From the NCBI GenBank assembly GCA_001662425.1, contig BDDC01000024.1, positions 94,533-158,532 of the forward strand: a stretch of DNA of 64,000 nt, in the 5' to 3' direction. Below are positions 58,070 through 64,000 of the stretch, piece by piece. The notes beneath the pieces were generated by a model that saw nothing but the letters and a program-made list of their open reading frames with translations, had not been told where the DNA came from and did not search any database. The first letter of the stretch is position 1. The number at the start of each line of letters is the position of its first letter. Source of the DNA: Chlamydomonas sphaeroides. Its lineage: Eukaryota; Chlorophyta; Chlorophyceae; Chlamydomonadales; Chlamydomonadaceae. A program made the translations under genes and the position numbers.

Positions 58070-58969
58070 GACTTGCATGGGCCGAGGAGCAGGGCCGAGC
58101 GGACGTGAAGGAGCGGGGCGGGGCTGTCATGGCCAGATGGGCGTGTGGAGCGGGCTGCTGCCTGCCCCGTCATGGCTACCAGCTGGCGGGGTGGGCGATC
58201 CGCTCGGCGCAGGCGACGCAAGGGGTTATTCTTGGGCGGCTTTGACGCTAGCCGCTCTGCAGCAGGATGCATGTACCGGTACGGTACGGTGTGTGGACTG
58301 CCCAGCACAAGCGCAGCGCTGCGCTGCGGTAGGCGGCTGCGGCGGCACAGTTGTGGCTGTGCTGAGCCGCAGCTGCAGGCCTCTGGCGCGGGGCTTCGTG
58401 CTGGCACGGGCAACGGTGGCGGGAACAGCCGGCGCTCTGGCGCAGAGGCTGGGTCCCTGCGCCTGTGTAAGCGCCAGCTGGGTGAGACCACGGGCACTGT
58501 GTAGTTGACTCGGGAGTGTGAGAGAGGGACCATTGTGTCGGCGAGTCGGCTGACGGTTGCTCGTAGCTTTTGAGGGACGAGACCGCTGGCGGAGCTGTGT
58601 GTGCGCGTGGGACAACTGACCGGCTCCGGCGCAACCCAGCTCACTTGGGACGAGGGATTGTTTTGCATACGTGACTGCTGAACGTATTTGCACCTTTGTT
58701 AGTACGAGCTTGCGAGGAGGGGCCGGACCAAGTCAAGCGCTACGATATTGCGGCGCGGCCGCCCGACGACGAGGGCATGGGGGCCCTTCGCATACGCGTG
58801 TGTTTGGCCCGGCTGACCCTGGCAGCAGGCGGGGGCCGGAGCCTGGCTGCTGCTGCGGCCTTGTGTTTGCACACGCGTGTGCGGGGGTCCCGCATAGGGC
58901 CACTGGGAGTAAGCAGAGCTGCTGCCATGGGTAGGTGGATTGCGTGGATCATTTCTGCGGCAGGCTGCT

Positions 58970-58974
58970 TGTAA
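58970..58974 (+). terminator. Candidate poly(A) signal TGTAA (ZIP gene)
   Basis: About 900 nt after the ZIP stop codon; context CTTGTAACG. Confidence 0.45.
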
Positions 58975-59041
58975 CGAGCAAGCTCACCCTTGCATCTGCA
59001 AGCATGTTGGCTCAGGTGGGGTGCTAACAGCCGGTGGGCGC

Positions 59042-59046
59042 TTACA
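59042..59046 (-). terminator. Candidate poly(A) signal TGTAA (BAR-like gene)
   Basis: TTACA on the plus strand, about 480 nt past the stop of the minus-strand gene. Confidence 0.45.
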
Positions 59047-59524
59047 ACTGACGGAGCGATGGTTGGATCGGTAGCCGGCACAACAACAGCAGACTCAGAC
59101 ACCAACAGCCTTTGGGGCAGCGCACACAGCCAAGTGCTGCACGACTAAACAAAGTACGATACGCGCAAGCCAACGTGCCATGAGTAAGGAACCGATACGT
59201 CAATGAGCAAGGAATGCATACGCAACTTGTTAGTAGTGCAAAGGCGGTCAGCAGGTCAAACAGCCAACCGCTTTCCTGTCCATGGCAACCGCCGCGTACT
59301 CCCACGCAGTCTTCCGCTGAGGGCCCAACACTGGCAACGTCCCCCGTCAGCCACTCGAAGCCTGCCGCTCAAGGCCACTGTAGCACTGTCAGCTCCCTGT
59401 CAGGCGCCCTCACGAAGCCCCGTCCACTGTCACGTTCCCCTGCAGGGGCCCAGCAGACCCGCGGACATGCAACGTCAGCCTCACGCGCCCCTCACGGCTC
59501 TACATGACTGCCCTCGCCGTCCGC

Positions 59525-62500
59525 TCAGATGGCGCCCACCGCCGCGCTCTGCTCCGGTGCCGCCACGGGCCCTGCCTTGGCCCCGGCTGCCACCTCGCTG
59601 ACGAGGCCCTTGATGGCGCCGATCACACCGCCGCCCGTGTGGGTGGTGCCGGAGGCGGTGGAGGGCAGGGCCGTGGTGGAGGTGGTGGTGCCTGCAGGGA
59701 GGAGGAGCAGCGGGGCAAGGGTGGTGGGGTAGCTTGCCGGCGGCCGGATGGCGAATGCGCAGCAAGTTCCCGCCTGCCAGCGCGTCTTCCTAAGGCGCAC
59801 GTTGCCCTTCCCCTGCCCCTCAGTCCACCTGCCCACCCCGCCCCCTCAAACCCTGCCCCCAGCACGTACCCAGCATCTCGTCCTCCGGCACCCCCGGCAT
59901 GCCCCGCACCACGGGGGGCACGGGGCCGTAGCGGGGTGTGGTCAGGTCGGCCGAGGTCTGTGGAGGGGGTGGGCGGGAGGGAGAGAACACGTACGGGGGC
60001 ATGTGAGTCCAGGGTGTGTGCCGCAATGGACTCGTCCAGCCCCTCTCCTTCCCCATCCCGCTTTCCCCCTTACCTGCAGCGGCTGTGCGGTGATGCGCTT
60101 GGGCCTCAGCGCCTCCGCCACGTCCTCCGAGCTCAGCCCCACCCCTCCGCGAGCGGAGGTGCCCCCCGGGCCGCTCATCAGAGCCAGGGGGGCGGGCAGC
60201 GAGGAGCCGCCGGCCTTGATGATCTGGAGGGGGGGCGGCAGGGGCAGGGTGTTGGCAACGACCTCATTGTTCACCGCGTGTTGCCGGCCCTCCCCTATGT
60301 CCTCCGAACCCCTCCCTCCGCTCGCTCCTTTCCCCTACACACGTCGGGTACGTCCGCCACCAGGGCCGAGGGGTCTCCGATGGCGCCGTACTCGGCCCCC
60401 GCGTTGAAGCGCGGGAAGGCGGGCAGGGGCAGCTTGCAGGGCCCCATGGCGATGGCCGAGGCCTGGTAGGGGCATGCGTGGGTCAGGGGAGGAGAGGGGT
60501 TATGAAGGCACGTCAGGGGAGCGCGGCACGAACCCAAGCTTCCCCTTGCCCTCCCCTGCCCGTCTCCCCCACCTGCAGCGCCTCCTTGACGGCCACCATG
60601 GCCCCCGCAGCGTACGACTTGAGCCACGCCGCGTCCCGCGCCAGCCCGCCCAGGTGCTGCCACACCATCTCCTCTTGCTCGCGGTAGCTTGACTGCACGG
60701 CTGGGGGCCGAGGTGAGGGTGGGGGAAGGGGCGCAGGAGGGGCGAGGGGGATAAGGGTGGCTGTGGGTTCGTGCAGCGCACGTCAGGCTCCCCTGCACGT
60801 CGTCGCCGCCCCTCCTGCCCTGCCGCTGCCAACCAACTCCCTTCTCCCGCTCCAATCCATCCTTTCTCCTTTCCCTCCCTCCCTGCCGCCCTCACCGTCC
60901 AGCTTCCGCTGGTAGTAGAGCGCGGAGCGGATGAAGTCCTCCTTGCCCCGCACACTGCGCACGCTGTCGTCGTACGGCCCCTGGCCCAGCCCCGAGCCGC
61001 CGTAGCTCAGCTCGTACTCGTCATCGGAGGACGAGGGGGAGGACGTCACGTCGCCGCCCTCGCCACCGCCCAGACCGCGGCGGGAGCCGGGCCCGGCGGA
61101 GCGGCCTGAGGGGGAAGGAATGGGGCGGCGGGGTTGTGAGGACAGTGGAAGGGAGAGACATCAAACGAGAGGCGCCCCCCCCCCCTGCCAGCTAGCCCTG
61201 GCCTTGCAGGGCTTCCATCCTGCCCTTGCCTCCAACCACAACTCCGATCCCAAAACCCAATCCTCATCCTCTTCCCTGCTCACTCCTGCGCCGCGACCCC
61301 AGCGCCTCCGCCCCCCCGCCCCGCTCCATGCGCCCCAGGGCCCGCATGTAGCGGGCGTGCAGGCGGCGGCGGCGGGCGTCTACATCCAGGCGCAGGCCCT
61401 CCAGCCTGCGGAGCCGGGTCTGGGGGAGGGAGGAGCAGGGAGAGGGGGCAGGTGAAAGGGCTCAGCACGGGGTTTGGCGCAGGGAAATCCTGACAACTAT
61501 CTTTGCGCCCTTCCCCCTGCCCCTACAGCCCGCCCTCACCCGCACCACCGCCAGGCTCTCCAGCCACCTGTCGATGGGGCGCAGTATGTCGTGACTCAGC
61601 TGCGCGTCCAGCAGGTCACGGGCGTCACGGAGCAGGCCCTGCAGCAAGGGGAGGAAGGACAAGAGAGGTGGAGGGAGGGAGGAATCAGGGCGTAAGGGAT
61701 AGCTGAGCAGGCCTTGTGTCCCGCTCCTCTCCCCGTCCTCACTCCCCGCACCTCGTCGTACACGCCTCCCACACGCGTGGGGTGGTCGTGGCTGACGTTG
61801 GGCCTCAGCGGCTCGCACAGACCTCCCTCCACCCGCTCCCACACGCGGGGCAGGTTGCCGCGGGCGGCCGTAGGGAGCAGCTTGAGGAAGGCTGGGAGGA
61901 GGGGGACGGAGGGCGGAGGGAGAGCGAGGGGACGGTGGCGAGGGTGTAGTGTGACACTGGGATAGCCACGCGTGTGATGCCGGGGATGGGGGTTCGGGAG
62001 GCCGCGAGCGCTCCCAAGGACGAGCACTCCCAAGCTGGTTCGCCCTTCCCGCTCCCTGCCCTCCCCCGCCCCCTCACCGTGCGCCGCCGCCTGGTACCTC
62101 TTGAGTCCGGCCTTGAATGTGGTCATGTGGGTCGCAAAGTCCTCGGCCTCCGCCAGCATGGCCGGGTTGCGCAGGTTGGGGGTGGGCTTGAAGGTGCGCT
62201 CGCCCACGTGGAGCGACTGCCGCGCCTGGGGAGGGCAGGGGGACGGCGAGGAAGTCGGCGGGGGCGGAGCAGGGGCCCGGGGGGCCGACGGTCACGCTCC
62301 GGGCAGCAGGCAGGCGATCTGGCCACGCAGGGTAGGGGCTCGCACAGCAGCATAAAGGCTGTGTGGGCGGCTCCGAGGGCTGCCGAGGGTCCACCGGCTG
62401 GCTGCGGCCGCACAGGGCGCCGCGTGACGCTGCCTGGCCCCGGCCGCCCTCGGCGCTGGGAGCGCCGGCAGCCGCTCGTCGACCCGGGCATCCAGTGCCT

Positions 62501-62683
62501 CGGCGCGACCCAACGGCGGTGATGCTGTTTCGAGGGACTGGCAGGGAGGGCTGGCTGGCTGCGGCGCTGGCGGCCGAGGAGGGCATGCGACCCGTGGGTC
62601 ATGCCGCGGCCTGCCTCGCGCACAGCCTTGCCGACGGCCGCCGTCGCTGTCTCCGCGCGCACCTGCTCCACCAGCTTCATCAT
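59525..62683 (-). CDS. Helical protein, probable AH/BAR-like membrane-curvature domain
   Basis: Exons (complement): 62683-62663, 62225-62078, 61891-61752, 61638-61540, 61419-61284, 61105-60896, 60700-60573, 60462-60343, 60223-60074, 59957-59870, 59691-59525; 1,407 nt, 468 aa. Residues 1-260 are mostly amphipathic helix with a BAR-like order: MMKLVEQ; a helix ending FATHMTTFKAGLKRYQAAAHAF; LLDAQLSHDILRPIDRWLESL; RRLEGLRLDVDARRRRLHARYM; after a Ser/Gly/Asp insert (SSPSSSDDEYELSYGG), EDFIRSALYYQRKLD and SYREQEEMVWQHLGGLARD. The C-terminal 150 residues are Pro/Gly/Ala-rich with short motifs. Arfaptin/BAR proteins bind and bend membranes; this assignment rests on helix pattern and the LxxQL...DRW-type arrangement, not on a decisive signature. 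The first exon is only 7 codons. Confidence 0.68.
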
Positions 62684-63130
62684 CTTGGCTCACGAGCTGC
62701 TAACGGCTCGGGCTGCGGGAGAGAGGCGAAGGTGTCGGAGGCAAGCAGCTGCCGCTGCTGGGGCTTATCTGCTAGGGTGAATGGAAAGGTAGCGGGTGGC
62801 GTAAAGTGCTGCGGTGTCTTGCGGCGGCAGAAGCGCTGTGCTATTGAAGTTGGCGGAGAAGGGCGGGGCCCCGCGCGAAGACCCCCATGACGCCGCATGG
62901 GCGTAGCTCCCACCGAAGCCGTCTCGCCGCAGCCCCCTCTCCACAGCTGCCGCGACCCTCGAACTCGCAGTATCCCTTTCACGTCCCCAACCTCGCGACG
63001 CCCTCTTCCCGCCCTTTCGCGCCAACAGTTCCGTTCCAGCCGCTCCGCGAGCTCGCCTTGGCTCGCAGCTCACAACCAGCACCGCCTTGCGCCACCACCG
63101 CCCGACTCGCTGGCGCCAAAGCGAGGCAGC
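62684..63130. promoter_or_regulatory. Bidirectional promoter region between the BAR-like (-) and coiled-coil (+) genes
   Basis: 447 bp separate the opposed ATGs at 62683 and 63131. No core element was assigned. Confidence 0.5.
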
Positions 63131-64000
63131 ATGACCTCGGGGCTAGGCGGCTTGAACTTCGGCGCGGGGCCCGGTTCCGCAGCTGCGCTGGACCCGGGCT
63201 CTGCCGCGGAGGCCCTCATGCAGGCCTTTGGCGGCGGCGACGAGGGCTTTGAGGACGATGGCGAGACTGAGGCCATGATCCAGCGCGCGGTGCAGGCGGC
63301 GATCAACAAGAAGCGGCAGGCCAGCGCCAAGCAGACGCAGGCGCTGCTGGAGGAGTTCAAGCAGGGCGTGGAGAAGCGCGTGGCCGTGCTGGAGGCGGTG
63401 GTGGCCAAGGTGCGGGTGTGGAGGGGGTGCTCGGGGTTGCGCTCGTGTGTGCGGCACGCACGGCAGGGGCCGGCGCCGCCGCCTGCGGTCCCTTGCTTGC
63501 GGCCGACCGCGCTGGCGGTGGAAGGCGGCTGCAGGCGGACACCATACGTACCACGCCCGCAGCGGGGCCTGAGTCGCCCTACCGTGCCGGCGGCGCTGCC
63601 CTGCAGGATGCCAAGGATGCGGCCGCCAGCGCCAAGGCGGCCTTCACCAAGGCCTCCAAGCGGCTGGAGGAGCGCATGGCCGCCATGGAGGCGCTCACCA
63701 GCAAGTACCAGCAGGTGGGGAAGGGACGGGGAAGGGGTGTGAGGCGGGGCGGGGCTAGGGTTTGTGCTCGAGTGATGTGGGTCGGCGGCGGGGGCGCGCC
63801 TGGCTGCCGCCGGCCGCTGCCTACCGATGCGGGCAAGTCATCTTGAGCATGATGTGGGTCGGTGCCTACGAGCCTCTCCGTTGTGGTACCGTGAGCACAT
63901 CTTGGCGGATGGGCCGCAGCCGCCGCGCGGCGCGTGCTTGACGCGTAGAGACTCGGCCGCCGACACGCTTGAAACTGGGAAAGCCGAACAATCGCAACCA
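63131..64000 (+). CDS. Start of an unknown coiled-coil protein, cut by the right edge
   Basis: Exons 63131-63409 and 63607-63714 (129 codons, in phase); the intron after 63714 runs to at least the end of the window. The first 35 residues are Gly/Ala-rich (GLGGLNFGAGPG), then acidic (GDEGFEDDGETEAM). From about residue 50 the sequence is charged helix with heptad-like spacing (AVQAAINKKRQASAKQTQAL, LLEEFKQGVEKRVAVLEAVV, then AKAAFTKASKRLEERMAAME). No family recognised. The start is the first ATG after a short pyrimidine-rich leader, in GGCAGCATGA context. Confidence 0.7.

Larger units (their letters stand above)
58070..59524. other. Convergent 3' region of the ZIP (+) and BAR-like (-) genes
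   Basis: 1.45 kb without a supported gene. TGTAA at 58970-58974 (+) fits the ZIP transcript; TGTAA on the minus strand at 59046-59042 fits the BAR-like gene. The two signals lie about 70 bp apart, so the 3' ends probably meet or overlap. Confidence 0.5.

Overview
The window is nuclear DNA of a green alga, most likely volvocine (Chlamydomonas/Volvox relatives). It is very GC-rich. Genes are split by many short introns, typically with GTGCG or GTGAG donors and (C)GCAG acceptors. Proteins carry long Ala/Gly/Pro/Ser inserts, and TGTAA poly(A) signals follow several genes. No tRNA, rRNA, CRISPR array, bacterial-type operon or intact transposon was found. All gene models were built by hand from reading frames, splice sites, intron phase and remembered family sequences. 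No search was run.

Layout, left to right. (1) 2-16400 (+): 3' part of a giant polycystin-type channel with a wall-glycoprotein-like Pro-rich ectodomain, about 3,884 residues visible. (2) 16998-22026 (-): XPC/Rad4 DNA-damage recognition protein, 10 exons, 1,080 aa, convergent with gene 1. (3) 23609-28242 (-): large protein of unknown function, at least 1,094 aa, N-terminus unresolved. (4) 29082-40639 (+): five-span prominin/tweety-like membrane protein, 31 exons, 1,079 aa. (5) 41988-45223 (+): erlin (SPFH/prohibitin family), 10 exons, 387 aa. (6) 46994-49959 (+): CDC20, the APC/C activator, 9 exons, 473 aa. (7) 51082-54910 (-): ClpR/ClpP-like plastid protease subunit, 9 exons, 287 aa. (8) 55366-58069 (+): ZIP metal transporter, 7 exons, 432 aa. 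(9) 59525-62683 (-): probable AH/BAR-like helical protein, 11 exons, 468 aa. (10) 63131-right edge (+): start of a coiled-coil protein.

The genes form no pathway. They are ordinary eukaryotic neighbours, including head-to-head pairs (genes 3/4, 7/8, 9/10) that probably share promoters, and convergent pairs (1/2, 6/7, 8/9). In genes 2, 4-9 the exon lengths sum to a multiple of three with consistent phases, which supports the models.

The most notable points are: a polycystin with no recognisable S1 helix and a huge Pro-rich/Ig-like ectodomain; a five-span prominin/tweety-like protein with a roughly 535-residue first loop; a high share of apparent GC-AG introns (seven of about 119); a ClpP-fold protein that keeps Ser and Asp but has lost the catalytic His; and an uncharacterised protein with a repeated G-W/F-G strand motif and a SUMO-interaction-like motif.
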